A stretch of 64,000 nucleotides of DNA. Source: JAOZHU01 sp964506435 (lineage in GTDB: Archaea > Thermoproteota > Bathyarchaeia > Bathyarchaeales > Bathycorpusculaceae). The notes under the pieces were generated by a model. That model saw only the letters and a list, made by a program, of their open reading frames with translations, was not told where the DNA came from and searched no databases. Positions 44,106 to 53,866 of this stretch are shown one piece after another. The DNA lies in NCBI GenBank assembly GCA_964506435.1, contig CAZDLK010000001.1, forward strand, positions 1 to 64,000. Direction: 5' to 3'. The first letter of the stretch is position 1; each line of letters starts with the position of its first letter. The translations under genes and the position numbers were made by a program.

Positions 44106-44908
44106 ACAGTGCTTTCTGGCTCTGCAGGTTCAAGTTTTAACGCTTTCCGCGCATATGTAATGTAACCCGTGTGCCCAGTCATCAGCGTCTGAGGCCTAGT
44201 TTTTCCCCGTTCAATCTGCATAGCGCGCATGAAGCACTCAACGGTCTCAATGCAGATGAAATTTTGCTCCCGTAATGCCTCGGTCATTTTGACAACTTGG
44301 TCTATGGTTGGGCTGAAAGAAACAATTATCCCAGAAGGCTTCAACGCTTCGTACGCGTGGGGCGCAACCAGCCACGGCGTTGCCAAATCCAAAATCACTG
44401 CATCCACGTCTCGCTCTTCTATGCCCACAGTGACATCGCCGCTTTTCAACTCAACAAATTCCCGTAACCCTGCGCGTGTGAGATTTTTCTCCGCTGCCTT
44501 CTGAAATTCCCCGCGAATTTCGTAAGTGTACACTTTGCCGTTAGGCTGCACATAATGCGCAAGAGCTGTTGTCAAAGCGCCTGTGCCTGTGCCAGCTTCA
44601 ACCACGCGGCTGCCAGCACCTATGCCGCTGAACATGACAATCAACGCGGCATCTTTTGGATACGTTATTTGCGTTTGGCGTGAAGACTTCATTATGTAAT
44701 CCGTTAAAGTAGGCTTCAACGCTGTGAACGCTATGCCTAAGCTGCTTTGAATCGTGGCTCCGTACTCCTTGCCAATAAGCTCGTCAAGTTGTAAGTAGCC
44801 TTTGTGCGTGTGGAAGGTTTTGCCTGCTTCCACTTTCACCATGTACGTTCTCCGCACATCCAGATAGAGAATTACGTAATCGCCGTCGTTTATTTTCTGA
44901 TTAGTCAA
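44102..44908 (-). CDS. trmI: tRNA (adenine-N1)-methyltransferase TrmI
   Basis: 268 residues. Methylates A57/A58 in the T-loop of tRNA. The N-terminal beta domain (GDYVILYLDVRRTYMVKV) is followed by IMKSSRQTQITYPKD near 73, the SAM loop VVEAGTGTGALTTALA near 100, YTYEIRGEF near 127 and the NPPW-like position DLATPW near 172. All family blocks are present and length is normal. Confidence 0.92.
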   Translation of the reverse strand: MTNQKINDGDYVILYLDVRRTYMVKVEAGKTFHTHKGYLQLDELIGKEYGATIQSSLGIAFTALKPTLTDYIMKSSRQTQITYPKDAALIVMFSGIGAGSRVVEAGTGTGALTTALAHYVQPNGKVYTYEIRGEFQKAAEKNLTRAGLREFVELKSGDVTVGIEERDVDAVILDLATPWLVAPHAYEALKPSGIIVSFSPTIDQVVKMTEALREQNFICIETVECFMRAMQIERGKTRPQTLMTGHTGYITYARKALKLEPAEPESTV

Positions 44909-45013
44909 TTATTCATTCACCTGATGCGTTCTCGGCTGGAAGTAAACTTGCAAAAGCTACCATTTAAACCTTGAACAGTTTAAAGCCTATTTTTCAGCGA
45001 TTAACCGTTCAGC

Positions 45014-45241
45014 TCATTTTTTAACTCGTAAGTGTGCGCCTTTTCCGGAGGCGGCAGATTTTTTATGTATACGAAGCACGTTGGAGGGCACGATGCGCCT
45101 CTCGCCGATTTTAACCGTGACTTTTCTGCCTTCAAGCACATCCTCAAAATCCTCTACTGCCTCAATAATCCAGTAGCCCGTGGTTTTGGTCATAACCTTG
45201 ACTTTGTGCTTGCCTTTGTAGAATCGCGTCTCCTCGCTCAT
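45014..45241 (-). CDS. small basic conserved-looking protein
   Basis: 75 residues, predicted all-beta with a basic tail (KGAHLRVKK). The run KHKVKVMTKTTGYWIIEAVEDFEDVLEGRKV looks like an SH3-type barrel and may bind nucleic acid (inference). Family not recognised. Divergent from the LysE gene. Confidence 0.6.
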   Translation of the reverse strand: MSEETRFYKGKHKVKVMTKTTGYWIIEAVEDFEDVLEGRKVTVKIGERRIVPSNVLRIHKKSAASGKGAHLRVKK

Positions 45242-45348
45242 GGCAATTCACGTTATTGTTCATCTTTGATAATAGATATAAAGCGCGCGCAAGACAAACG
45301 TTATATCACTCCAAACTGTGAACTTACAACATTCAGGAGCAAAAACAG

Positions 45349-45966
45349 TTGGACTTAAGCCTCTTGGCAAGTGGCATCATAATCGGCTTCTCCATCGCAG
45401 CACCCGTCGGTCCCATAGGCGTACTGTGCATACACCGCACGCTGACCGAAGGACGATTTCACGGCTTAATTTCGGGCTTAGGCGCTGCAACAGCCGACGC
45501 TTGCTACGGCTGCATCGCCGCCTTTGGCTTAACCTTCATCACAGACATACTTGTCCAGCAGCAACTGTGGCTACGCTTAATCGGCGGTGCGTTCCTCCTC
45601 TTTTTAGGCGTGAGAACCATTCTGAGCAAACCATCTGAAAAGCCACAGTCAGAAAAGCGCATAGGACTGTTAAGCGAGTATGGCTCAACATTTTTACTAA
45701 CAATCACTAACCCAGTGACTATTTTGTCGTTTGCGGCCATATTCGCCGGAGTCGGCTTAGGCAGCACTGTTTCAGATTACGGCTCTGCTGGGTTACTGGT
45801 TTTCAGTGTATTCGCAGGTTCTGCACTTTGGTGGCTTATCCTAAGCGGAACCGTGAGCTTGCTGCGGAAAAAGGTCACACAACGTATTTTGATGTGGATT
45901 AACAGGATATCCGGTGGCATCATCGCGGGCTTCGGCGTGGTCATTCTCCTAAGTCTGCTCTTTTAA
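45349..45966 (+). CDS. LysE/RhtB family exporter
   Basis: 205 residues, TTG start. Six membrane helices. The family start GIIIGFSIAAPVGPIGVLC is at 10-28, with GLGAATADACYG near 45 and LTITNPVTILSF near 115. Members export amino acids or similar solutes; substrate unknown. It ends 3 bases before the convergent RNase J-like gene. Confidence 0.88.
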   Translation: MDLSLLASGIIIGFSIAAPVGPIGVLCIHRTLTEGRFHGLISGLGAATADACYGCIAAFGLTFITDILVQQQLWLRLIGGAFLLFLGVRTILSKPSEKPQSEKRIGLLSEYGSTFLLTITNPVTILSFAAIFAGVGLGSTVSDYGSAGLLVFSVFAGSALWWLILSGTVSLLRKKVTQRILMWINRISGGIIAGFGVVILLSLLF

Positions 45967-45969
45967 GCG

Positions 45970-47313
45970 TTACAGCGTGTATTCCCTGCATTTTTCTACA
46001 TGTGTCATTTGGCCGTTTAAGTCCCGCATGAACTTAATGAAGAGCTCTGCGTTTTCAGTGTGTATTGGAAATGTTCTTTCAGCGTTTATCTCCTTAAGCG
46101 CTGCCTTCAACTGCAACGGCATCATGTGCCCAGAAACGTGCACGTGGTACTGGGGGACGCCGTAGTGGCTAAGCCAGTTGGTTAATCTTTCGTAATCAAT
46201 TTCCATTTCCTCGTTGAACGGTTCGGAAGAGGACAGGATGTAGCAGCTTCCCGCTGTGGGCTGCAACGACACCAGCTCTTCAAAATCGTAGAAGGACATT
46301 GCCAAAATGACTTTGCATTGCTGCTTCGAAACCTCGAACACGTCGAAAATCTTGTTTTTGTGCGTGTACTGTTCAATCAGTTGGCTTTCCCACTTGTCAA
46401 AGCGTTTCTTCGACTTTCGAAAAATCAACATGGCGTCATCGTCTAAACTCGGAATCCGCAAGCCCTTGTCTTTACGCAGTGCATCCAGCAAGTACGCTTG
46501 CTTCAGTGAAACAGCCAAGCACCGATGGTTCCGTTTGGCAATGTGATAGAACGAGTTCAAGCGGTCAACATCCGAATTGGCAAAGCCAGCCATCACTATG
46601 CCGTCAGCATGCGTGGCAATGTGGTTCAATTTGTCTTCAACTTCAGCCTCAGACGAAACAGTTGCGCCCGTCATGTTGGTGGCTTCAGTAACTATTGCCA
46701 CAGGCTTTGCTTCCTTGGCTTTTTCAACAAAATCTCGCGTCATCTCGGGCTTGGCGCCGTGGTCTCTAAAGTCACCCGTGTACACAACTGCACCATTCGA
46801 GGTGTGGATGACGAAGCCGTAAGCGCCTGGAACTGAATGGTCAACGTGAAACGGCTCAATCTCCAAGTTGTCTATGGTGATTTTTTTGCCAGTGCGGAAG
46901 CTTCGGAAGTCCAAGTCGCCAACGTTAAACTCTAGGTCTGCGCGGCGAATTTCGCTTAGCGCCTGCAAGATTATCTGCGTGGTTTCGCCGCAGTAGACTG
47001 GGATTTCCCGTTTAATGAATGATAGGTGTGAGGAGTGGTCTAGGTGTCCATGTGAAAGGAAGATGGCGTCAACTTCTGGTGGGGCTGGGTCGAACTTGTA
47101 GAGGCCTGGGATTTTTGGGAGAATTTCGAGTTCTTGAAGGCTGATTTCGCTTTTGGGGGAAAGAAACGGTGGCGAATAAAACTGTTTTTTCATGCTGAAG
47201 GACATGCCGAAGTCAAAGAATACTTTTGTATCGCCGTCTTTGAGTAGGATTTTGTTTCCGCCGATTTCGTCGACGCCACCGTAGAAGGTTAAGCTTGTAG
47301 TGTTCTTTACCAT
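45970..47313 (-). CDS. RNase J-like MBL/beta-CASP nuclease
   Basis: 447 residues. FYGGVDEIGGNKILL start, zinc motif SHGHLDHSSHL near 88, FHVDHSVPGAYGF near 155, YTGDFRDHG near 174, and C-terminal VHVSGHM near 395 and FPIHTEN near 417 as in RNase J. It lacks the usual extra C-terminal domain. Predicted 5'-3' exonuclease or endonuclease in mRNA turnover. It is 7 bases after the kinase-domain gene end on the same strand. Confidence 0.85.
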   Translation of the reverse strand: MVKNTTSLTFYGGVDEIGGNKILLKDGDTKVFFDFGMSFSMKKQFYSPPFLSPKSEISLQELEILPKIPGLYKFDPAPPEVDAIFLSHGHLDHSSHLSFIKREIPVYCGETTQIILQALSEIRRADLEFNVGDLDFRSFRTGKKITIDNLEIEPFHVDHSVPGAYGFVIHTSNGAVVYTGDFRDHGAKPEMTRDFVEKAKEAKPVAIVTEATNMTGATVSSEAEVEDKLNHIATHADGIVMAGFANSDVDRLNSFYHIAKRNHRCLAVSLKQAYLLDALRKDKGLRIPSLDDDAMLIFRKSKKRFDKWESQLIEQYTHKNKIFDVFEVSKQQCKVILAMSFYDFEELVSLQPTAGSCYILSSSEPFNEEMEIDYERLTNWLSHYGVPQYHVHVSGHMMPLQLKAALKEINAERTFPIHTENAELFIKFMRDLNGQMTHVEKCREYTL

Positions 47314-47320
47314 TTTATTC

Positions 47321-49024
47321 TTACCTCAAGATTTCAGCTTGTTTGCAGATGTTGGCTATTGCGATTATAACTGAAGGCAAAGTGAAAACGCTGAAAACTC
47401 TCGTGTATTTGGATGCTCCTGCTTTTTTAACAGTAGTAACGTTGCCGCCACCACTTAAATATCCTCTTATGAATGCTATGGTGATGTCTTCTGCTTTGCC
47501 GTTGCTGTTCAACGGAAGATAGTGCCCTGCATAATAGAGGAATTCCGCTACGTCCCACGATTTGTCGCCGCCCTGAGACGCCTGCTCAAAATCTAACAAG
47601 TAAATCTCCCCGTTACGGTTGACTATTACGTTCTCTGGTTTTGTGTCACCTAGCACAACATTAAGCGAATGCACTTGTGCGAGCGTCTTGCCAACGCGCA
47701 ATATGTTATCCAAATCCGCTTCTGTTTCTTTCCCGTTTTGCGCTGTGGCAATTCTTGTGAGAGCTTTGCTGAGGTTTTCGCCTTCTATGTACTCCATGAA
47801 AACTAACCGTTCATTGTGGCTTACATGCAAAACTTTCGGAACGTTGAATCCGCTACAACGCAGGCGTTCGCTTATTGCGCATTCTTTTTCAAGTCTGGAA
47901 CGGCCTAAAACGGAGAAGGCGCGGGTGCCAAAAGACCACACGGTCAGAGGGAACCATTTGAAACCTGACCATTCCTTAAATCGTTTAACAAGCACCTTTT
48001 TTTCTATGTCCTCTGAATTGGCTTTAATCAAGTACACGTCGTTTAAGACGCCGCCGAGGCGTTCAAACGTGATTTTGGCATTTTCGCCATTTATCAGCAT
48101 TTTTTGAGCGAAGTCGCTGATGTCAATTCTGTCAGCTAACGAAACTAGTCCTTCTGATGTGGGCACGAAAACGTACTTTTGTGGATCGACAAAGTGCCGT
48201 AGTGCAAGAACCTCTTTGATCTGGGAGATTTTTTGTAATTTCAGGAAGACTTCAGTGTTTTGCGAAACAAAATTTAACAACTGCGGAAAAACTCCGAACA
48301 GCGAAGTGAACAGTCTTCGCGGCGCGTTTTTTGAGATTTTTGCTAAGAGAACTTTCGAGTTTTTGTTTTCCATCACAAACTTCTTTGGAATCAGCACGTA
48401 GCCATCTGAAAGAATGATTTTTTTCTCTTTTTCCAGTTGTTCTAACGCTTCCATGTAGCCGCAGAGAACAGAGTCAACGTCTTTTTTGTGGAGTTTGCCG
48501 TACATGAAACTTGGAAAGCCATATGCCACTGGAGGAAAAACGCGAGCACGGTTTAGCAAGGTCTCGTACATGAAGTACTGCGGCTTAACGCGGATAAGAT
48601 AAGAGAGTTCTGGAAAAGTAAGCACCAAATTCGCCAGTAATTCCAGAATTAGGCGTTTTTTCAGCAGGATTTCCTTTGTGTGCAAGTACTCTTTGCCTTC
48701 CAAGGCGCTGTAGGGAAAAAGTAATGTCCCTGCTAGGGCTTCGCCGAGGAAGCCTCGGTCGATGTCTCTGTCAAAGACCCATTGGTCAACTGCAAAAATG
48801 ATGATGCTTCTGCTATCGATGATTTTCATGTAGCTCAGTAATCTAGGTTGAAAATCACGGATTACTGCCACGACTTCCAGCATTGTTTTCGCATTTGATG
48901 TTGTTGCAGGGTTATTATCAAGCAGGATTATGGCGGTGATTTGGGCACTTCCAGCTGCGTGGCTGCAAAAATCCTGAATTTGGCGGTGTAGGTCGTCATT
49001 TACGCTGGATGTGCTTTTACTCAA
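47321..49024 (-). CDS. protein with C-terminal kinase-like (Bud32/RIO-type) domain
   Basis: About 567 residues from the TTG at 49024, with AAAGGGTGG upstream; a longer frame reaches 49126. Residues 1-340 include a strand-helix part (QITAIILLDNNPATT) and helical segments of unknown family. The C-terminal part is a kinase fold: VLVKRFKEWSG near 355, FMEYIEGENL near 420, VLGDTKPENVIVN near 465 and LLDFEQASQ near 482 (DFE in place of DFG). Possibly acts on a small molecule or protein; unknown. Confidence 0.75.
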   Translation of the reverse strand: MSKSTSSVNDDLHRQIQDFCSHAAGSAQITAIILLDNNPATTSNAKTMLEVVAVIRDFQPRLLSYMKIIDSRSIIIFAVDQWVFDRDIDRGFLGEALAGTLLFPYSALEGKEYLHTKEILLKKRLILELLANLVLTFPELSYLIRVKPQYFMYETLLNRARVFPPVAYGFPSFMYGKLHKKDVDSVLCGYMEALEQLEKEKKIILSDGYVLIPKKFVMENKNSKVLLAKISKNAPRRLFTSLFGVFPQLLNFVSQNTEVFLKLQKISQIKEVLALRHFVDPQKYVFVPTSEGLVSLADRIDISDFAQKMLINGENAKITFERLGGVLNDVYLIKANSEDIEKKVLVKRFKEWSGFKWFPLTVWSFGTRAFSVLGRSRLEKECAISERLRCSGFNVPKVLHVSHNERLVFMEYIEGENLSKALTRIATAQNGKETEADLDNILRVGKTLAQVHSLNVVLGDTKPENVIVNRNGEIYLLDFEQASQGGDKSWDVAEFLYYAGHYLPLNSNGKAEDITIAFIRGYLSGGGNVTTVKKAGASKYTRVFSVFTLPSVIIAIANICKQAEILR

Positions 49025-49238
49025 TTTGCCACCCTTTGCAAGAGTTAGATGGATACAGCTATACGCAGAAGAGATATATTTGCAGCGCGTTCCATGCCGT
49101 AGTCTGGTAGAGAAAACAATATGCAATTCAGTACAAGCTTAAAAAAGCGCTTGATATAACCTCAAAAGCCGAAAAGTGCAAACCCAGTTGTAGCGTCTTT
49201 TGTCGTAATTGCCCGTGCCTGTGCCCGAGTAACTACTG

Positions 49239-49646
49239 TTAAAATACTGGGTGCTCCCCAATTTTTCGCATCATAGGTCCTGCTGTTGCGCGGCTGGATG
49301 TTTCAACTGTTACTTCAGTCTCTGTTGTTGTGCTGATTTTTCTGCAGATTAGATTTAGCGAGTCCTCAGTGAAGTTCAGCATGCTTTGTCCGTCGTTTGT
49401 CAGCTTGTAGACTTTTCTTGGTCTTTCGCTGTTCATGTTCCACTCGCTGATTACGTAGCCTTTCTGCTCTAATGTGCCTAAAAGCGGGTAGATTGTGCTT
49501 GGACCGAAGTAGACGCCGAAGCATTTGCGGATTTTTGTTATTATTTGGTAGCCGTGCATTGGTTCAGTGTTGAGAAACTGTAGGATTATGAGGTCTAGTA
49601 AGCCTTTCATTAGTTTGACTTGAACTTCTTTTTGCTTGTTCACCAT
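49239..49646 (-). CDS. PadR family transcriptional regulator A
   Basis: 135 residues from the ATG at 49646 with GAAGGAAAC upstream. The winged-helix part reads LDLIILQFLNTEPMHGYQII, GPSTIYPLLGTLEQKGYV and RPRKVYKLTNDGQ, the PadR signature. The C-terminal arm is short and Thr-rich. A perfect 10-bp inverted repeat lies 54-81 bases before the start, probably its own operator. Divergent from a second PadR gene. Confidence 0.9.
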   Translation of the reverse strand: MVNKQKEVQVKLMKGLLDLIILQFLNTEPMHGYQIITKIRKCFGVYFGPSTIYPLLGTLEQKGYVISEWNMNSERPRKVYKLTNDGQSMLNFTEDSLNLICRKISTTTETEVTVETSSRATAGPMMRKIGEHPVF

Positions 49647-49699
49647 TTTGTTTCCTTCTTCAGTATTTGTGTTGTACAGTTTTTCTGTTAGACTTGTAT

Positions 49700-49727
49700 A
49701 CAATATGTCCTTTTTCAGACATATTGT
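49700..49727. promoter_or_regulatory. PadR-type operator
   Basis: ACAATATGTC (49700-49709) and GACATATTGT (49718-49727) are perfect reverse complements with an 8-base spacer. ATGT ... ACAT half-sites are the known PadR binding pattern. It lies between the divergent PadR genes. Confidence 0.65.
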
Positions 49728-49881
49728 GAGATACTACACAGAATGACCGCCCTTATAAAGCTTTACCCATATCACAAGCATATTGAAGCTTTTAACACAG
49801 AAAAATCAGTCAAATATTACATAAACTAAATAAGTCCCAACATGAAAATGGTCAAGACAGAACTCATGCAAGGGGAAGACC

Positions 49882-50208
49882 ATGGCTGAAGGCTATAGAA
49901 ATGAAATTGTACAACGCATAATCAAGAACTTGTTAGATATCCAGCTTTTGCGGATGGTTGACTCTCAGCCTTTGTGGGGGTATAAGATTAAAAAGCAAGT
50001 GGAAGCGGAATTTCATATAAAACTGAGACACGGTGCATTGTACCCGATGCTTAACAGTTTGGAGCGTCAAGGTTTTCTCACAAGCCAGACAAAGCGTCAA
50101 AATGGAAGAGCTAGAAAAGTGTACACTATAACAACAACAGGCAAGGAGTGTCTGCAAAGCTACTACGGCATACTTAAAGAGCAACTTGACAGCAGAAACA
50201 GTCAGTAG
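49882..50208 (+). CDS. PadR family transcriptional regulator B
   Basis: 108 residues, winged helix: LLDIQLLRMVDSQPLWGYKI, HGALYPMLNSLERQGFL and RARKVYTITTTGK. It is shorter than regulator A, lacking an extended C-terminal dimerisation arm. It precedes a DUF996 membrane protein by 108 bases and may control it. Confidence 0.9.
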   Translation: MAEGYRNEIVQRIIKNLLDIQLLRMVDSQPLWGYKIKKQVEAEFHIKLRHGALYPMLNSLERQGFLTSQTKRQNGRARKVYTITTTGKECLQSYYGILKEQLDSRNSQ

Positions 50209-50316
50209 TCTCTTGTTTTGCAAACCTCAAGCAGGGTAAGAAGCGCAGCAAAAATTAAACCTCAACTGCAATTATGATGCAAAAGCTTTTATTTGTAGAG
50301 AACTGAGAAAAAAACC

Positions 50317-50943
50317 ATGGAGGAAAGACGGGTGACTTTGGAAACAAGTAAAACTTTGGGCGGAATAGGCGCAATATTGATGTTTGTTGGCATCCTACCT
50401 TACGCAAGCTTTTACGGCGTACTGGAACTCGTTGGACTTATACTTGTCATGGTGGCAATGCACGGCTTAGCAAGTTATTACATGGAAAGCGGTATATTCA
50501 CCAATGCACTCTACGGAGTGATTACCGCCATTGTAGGCGTTATACTTTGTGGAGTAGTAGCTGTTTATGCACTTCTTGACTTCTTTGCCGGACTTGGTTT
50601 TAACCTTGGAATGGGCAACTTTTCAGACTGGGCATCAGGGCTGCCAAGTATGGATTGGACAGACTTAAGCCTAAGCGTCTTCGGAGAGTTCCTTACATAC
50701 ATAGTTTTAGCCTTGATTATTCTGTTCGTCTTCGTTGTCATCACCGCTGTGTTCCTGCGAAAATCGCTGGGCACTCTATCCGCGAAATCAGGCGTCGGCT
50801 TATTCGGCACAACAGGAACAATAATTCTCATAGGCGCAATCCTGACAATCATCGCTGTCGGAGTAATCCTAATATGGATTGCATTGCTGTTGCTGGCAAT
50901 AGCATTTTTCCAGCTAAAAACAGAACTTCCGCCGCCAACTTAA
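50317..50943 (+). CDS. DUF996 membrane protein
   Basis: 208 residues with four to five membrane helices. The start LETSKTLGGIGAILMFVG and the second-helix LVGLILVMVAMHGLASYY are characteristic of the archaeal DUF996 family. An external Trp/Ser-rich loop (SDWASGLPSMDWTDLS) lies near 108-125. Function unknown. Confidence 0.82.
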   Translation: MEERRVTLETSKTLGGIGAILMFVGILPYASFYGVLELVGLILVMVAMHGLASYYMESGIFTNALYGVITAIVGVILCGVVAVYALLDFFAGLGFNLGMGNFSDWASGLPSMDWTDLSLSVFGEFLTYIVLALIILFVFVVITAVFLRKSLGTLSAKSGVGLFGTTGTIILIGAILTIIAVGVILIWIALLLLAIAFFQLKTELPPPT

Positions 50944-51034
50944 GTATGTGAAAATCAACATCAACTCCCTTCATTTTTTGTTTCGTGCAGATATCATTCT
51001 CAAAGCTTACTCAAGCGGCATAACTTGCTATTCT

Positions 51035-52279
51035 CTATCCTGCTTGAACTGTCTCGCCAGCACCCGAAGGCTCCAGCCAGTTTCTTGATTGGAACACGGT
51101 TTTTCCAGCTACTTTCACCTTCAAGGTATCCTCATATGGACACATTTCAACACAGCGGAAGCAGAGAATGCAGTCGGAAACTGTTACATCGCCGCCTTTT
51201 TGATCAAACACTTGCGTTACTTGCGTTGGGCAAACTCGCTTGCATATACCACATTTTGTACATTTCTGTTCGTCCTTGTGTAAGCGCGTCAACGCAATTT
51301 GCTTGAACGGAGTGAAAGTGCTAAACAAGGCGGTTAACGCGCCTAGCGGACAGATTCTGCACCATAGGCGTCTGTATGCAAGAGACGCAATTGTAATAAA
51401 AATGAAAATAGCCAGATTTATGGAGGTTAAGTAAAAGCCTAGCGTGTAAAATGGTCCATAAACTATTTGCGAGATATATGAGAAATTTATCGCTCCCACA
51501 CCGCACTCAATCAGAAGACAAAGCGGCTTCATTGGGCAAACAAGGCAAAACGGCTCGTTAATATACGAAACAATACCTGCTTCCGTTCCCAGTGGTCCAC
51601 CCGGAGTCGTGCCTGGAATAATTTCAGTGCCAAAAATGGCTGCTGAGCCGAAAATAACGCTCAGAATAATAAAAAGCGCGATAATCACATACCGTGCTTG
51701 CCTGAGCATAATATTCGATTTTTCACTAAGGTTCAAATGCCGTTTTCCCGTAAGTTTTCGAATGCGAGTCAACAAGTCCATGTACAGCCCAAAGGGACAG
51801 AGCCATCCGCAGAAAAACCTGCCTAACACAAGTGATGCTGCAATCATTAAGCCAAAAACGATGCCTAGTTTTTCCAAGCCCGAAGTAGAGTATACTACAG
51901 CGTAGCCTCGCATAGGGTTCCAGAATGGGAAAATATAGGCTTGGATTTGCCATATGGGGCAAGTCACGGTTCTTCCATTAGGGTAGTAGCAGGCTAAAAT
52001 GGGAACAGAAAGCCCGTCTGGAAACTGATTGCCAAAAAAGTCGCCTCCAATTAATCGGTCACGTGGCGATATACCCAGAGGGGCAAATGTCGGTACATTG
52101 AATGGTCCTATGATAAGGCCCATGAAAATGTAGATGACGGCAACTGCTTGGATGTATATTCGTAGCGTGCTTACTCTTCTGGTTTTGTTTTTTGTCAGTT
52201 TGAGAATAAGGAAGATTCCAGCCACTACGATTAGGGTAAAGCCCAGCACTATTGGAATTTCGGTTTCTAAAGTTGTCAT
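51035..52279 (-). CDS. NapH-like membrane polyferredoxin
   Basis: 414 residues, six to seven membrane helices. Between them are GRFFCGWLCPFGLYMDLLTR near 152 and RLWCRICPLGAL near 308, the NapH/MauN motif pair. Then two ferredoxin sites: CTKCGICKRVCP near 342 and CILCFRCVEMCP near 370. Another pair (FCLVCPMKPLC) lies in an external loop. It probably passes electrons across or along the membrane. Its start overlaps the secreted protein gene by 4 bases (ATGA). Confidence 0.88.
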   Translation of the reverse strand: MTTLETEIPIVLGFTLIVVAGIFLILKLTKNKTRRVSTLRIYIQAVAVIYIFMGLIIGPFNVPTFAPLGISPRDRLIGGDFFGNQFPDGLSVPILACYYPNGRTVTCPIWQIQAYIFPFWNPMRGYAVVYSTSGLEKLGIVFGLMIAASLVLGRFFCGWLCPFGLYMDLLTRIRKLTGKRHLNLSEKSNIMLRQARYVIIALFIILSVIFGSAAIFGTEIIPGTTPGGPLGTEAGIVSYINEPFCLVCPMKPLCLLIECGVGAINFSYISQIVYGPFYTLGFYLTSINLAIFIFITIASLAYRRLWCRICPLGALTALFSTFTPFKQIALTRLHKDEQKCTKCGICKRVCPTQVTQVFDQKGGDVTVSDCILCFRCVEMCPYEDTLKVKVAGKTVFQSRNWLEPSGAGETVQAG

Positions 52280-52944
52280 TGTTTTCCCTCTTGTTTTCTC
52301 CGTCTAATAATCAAAGCCAACGCGACTACAATCGCGACGGTAATTCCTGTGGCTATGGCTACTCTATGTTGCATGTAGAATGGTTGATCGGGGTTTTCGC
52401 TGGTTCCTCCGAACACGTCAAGGTTGGGGAAGAAAAATATCGTTGCGTTAACGGTTGCATCCGTTACTGTTATTGTTTGGTCAGGTGAAATCGTGTATCC
52501 TTCATTGTCAGCCATAAATTCATTGTCCAGAATCACGCTCCAGCCCCATTCTGCCGTGTTAATTCCAAAATTGAAGCTTTGCGTGCCCTGGCCTACAACA
52601 CTGTACGCTAGCAGCGTTGCTGTGCTGCTTGTGCCGAATCCTTGGTAAGCGGTTATTTCTACGTTAGAGTTTTGCGCTGTTACTGTAAGATTTTTGGCTG
52701 ATCCAGTGTCATTCACTTGCAGGTTAACAAAGTGCCATGTGTTATTTTCCAGAAATGCTTGTTCGTAGGTTCCGTTGGTGGCAAAGCTGATGCTGCTGTT
52801 GTATGCTGGGATGGGAAATTTGGCTGCTGGCGCGAAGGTGGTTGCAGTTTGGGCTTGTGCAGTAAAACAGAGCCAAGAGGAACCTAACGCGATTAGGTAA
52901 AGGGCGACGATGTTTACGATTGTTTTTCTGTTAATAATCGTCAA
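52276..52944 (-). CDS. secreted protein with C-terminal membrane anchor
   Basis: About 222 residues from a TTG at 52944 (longer frame to 52977). Signal peptide VNIVALYLIALGSSWLCFTA, a beta-rich ectodomain with N-x-S/T sites, and a final helix AIATGITVAIVVALALIIRR. Coupled by 4-base overlap to the polyferredoxin gene, so the two probably form one surface redox or sensing unit. Confidence 0.72.
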   Translation of the reverse strand: MTIINRKTIVNIVALYLIALGSSWLCFTAQAQTATTFAPAAKFPIPAYNSSISFATNGTYEQAFLENNTWHFVNLQVNDTGSAKNLTVTAQNSNVEITAYQGFGTSSTATLLAYSVVGQGTQSFNFGINTAEWGWSVILDNEFMADNEGYTISPDQTITVTDATVNATIFFFPNLDVFGGTSENPDQPFYMQHRVAIATGITVAIVVALALIIRRRKQEGKQ

Positions 52945-53141
52945 GTCCAGTTTACTGTGTATCTTACATTGTAACAATTGCTTCTTTTTTAAAAAGTTAA
53001 CGTGAGTTCCCTGTTATGCCTCTAATAGAGATTGAAAATTCATGCTGCATAGAATGTGGATTCTGAATTCATATGCTCATTTCATAAGTTAGTTAAATAT
53101 CCTGAGCACATGTGAGGGATAATAATGATGGAGGAAAATAG

Positions 53142-53321
53142 TTGAAGCAACAATTAAAAAGCAGAAAAGAGTTAGAAGCAAAAATGACGGCAGTTTTCGG
53201 CGAGAAAATCACTGGACTTTCGACAGAATTGCAACGAACATTGATAGATGACATGGTCACTGCATTCGAAAATAGACTAAACGTGTTAAACCGCGTGAGC
53301 TTAAAGGGGCAGTTCTGTTGA
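53142..53321 (+). CDS. small helical protein (59 aa)
   Basis: Read directly: TTG start at 53142 with GGAGG seven bases upstream, stop at 53319-53321. Product MKQQLKSRKELEAKMTAVFG ... LQRTLIDDMVTAFENRLNVL ... GQFC, two amphipathic helices joined by a short turn. A TATA-like TTAAATAT lies about 45 bases upstream. It has the composition of a real small protein. Family unknown. It lies ahead of a winged-helix and ParA group. Confidence 0.7.
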   Translation: MKQQLKSRKELEAKMTAVFGEKITGLSTELQRTLIDDMVTAFENRLNVLNRVSLKGQFC

Positions 53322-53406
53322 CTAACAACGATGCAAAACATGAATTACTAATCCACAAAAGCTTTATAATGAAACCAAGAATATGGCTAAAAAACGAGGT
53401 CTATGT

Positions 53407-53700
53407 ATGAGACGTTCCAAGCTTGAAATGTATATTGACATTTTGAAGGTTCTGGCTCAGCGTGGCCCATTAAAGTTAACGCATGTCATGTACAAGGCTA
53501 ACGTTAACTGCAGCGTGCTAAAAGAGTACATGGACTTTCTGATCAAGCAAGGCTTGGTTGAAGAAAGAACCATTGGCAAACGCCGCGTCGTTTTTGCGGT
53601 TACGCAGCGAGGCATAACTGTGCTGAAGTACTTCAAAGAACTGAAGCAAGTGTTGCCTATTGTGGAGGAAGCCGGGAACCTATCGATGGTACCCTTCTAA
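53407..53700 (+). CDS. winged-helix transcriptional regulator
   Basis: About 97 residues; start at the ATG 53407 with AGGT six bases upstream (alternative ATG at 53383). KLEMYIDILKVLAQRGPLKLTHVMYKANV, then LKEYMDFLIKQGLVEERTI and RRVVFAVTQRGITVLKYFKEL form a compact archaeal winged helix with a C-terminal helix for dimerisation. Target unknown. Confidence 0.85.
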   Translation: MRRSKLEMYIDILKVLAQRGPLKLTHVMYKANVNCSVLKEYMDFLIKQGLVEERTIGKRRVVFAVTQRGITVLKYFKELKQVLPIVEEAGNLSMVPF

Positions 53701-53866
53701 ACTCTCCAATTTTTCAACTTTTAAGATTTTTATTTAAGCGCGATTGTTTTTGTGTTGTTTTTGTTGTTGGCAGTGTGGGTTGTGAATAGTTACCACTGTT
53801 TCGCAAGACTTAATAAACCCTTCTTGTTTTGTTACTGTAGATGTGCAGAACAGACGGGGAAGATTT

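Noticed and set aside
53093..53341. 82-residue minus-strand frame
   Set aside because: Antisense to the 59-residue small protein, which has a proper ribosome-binding site.
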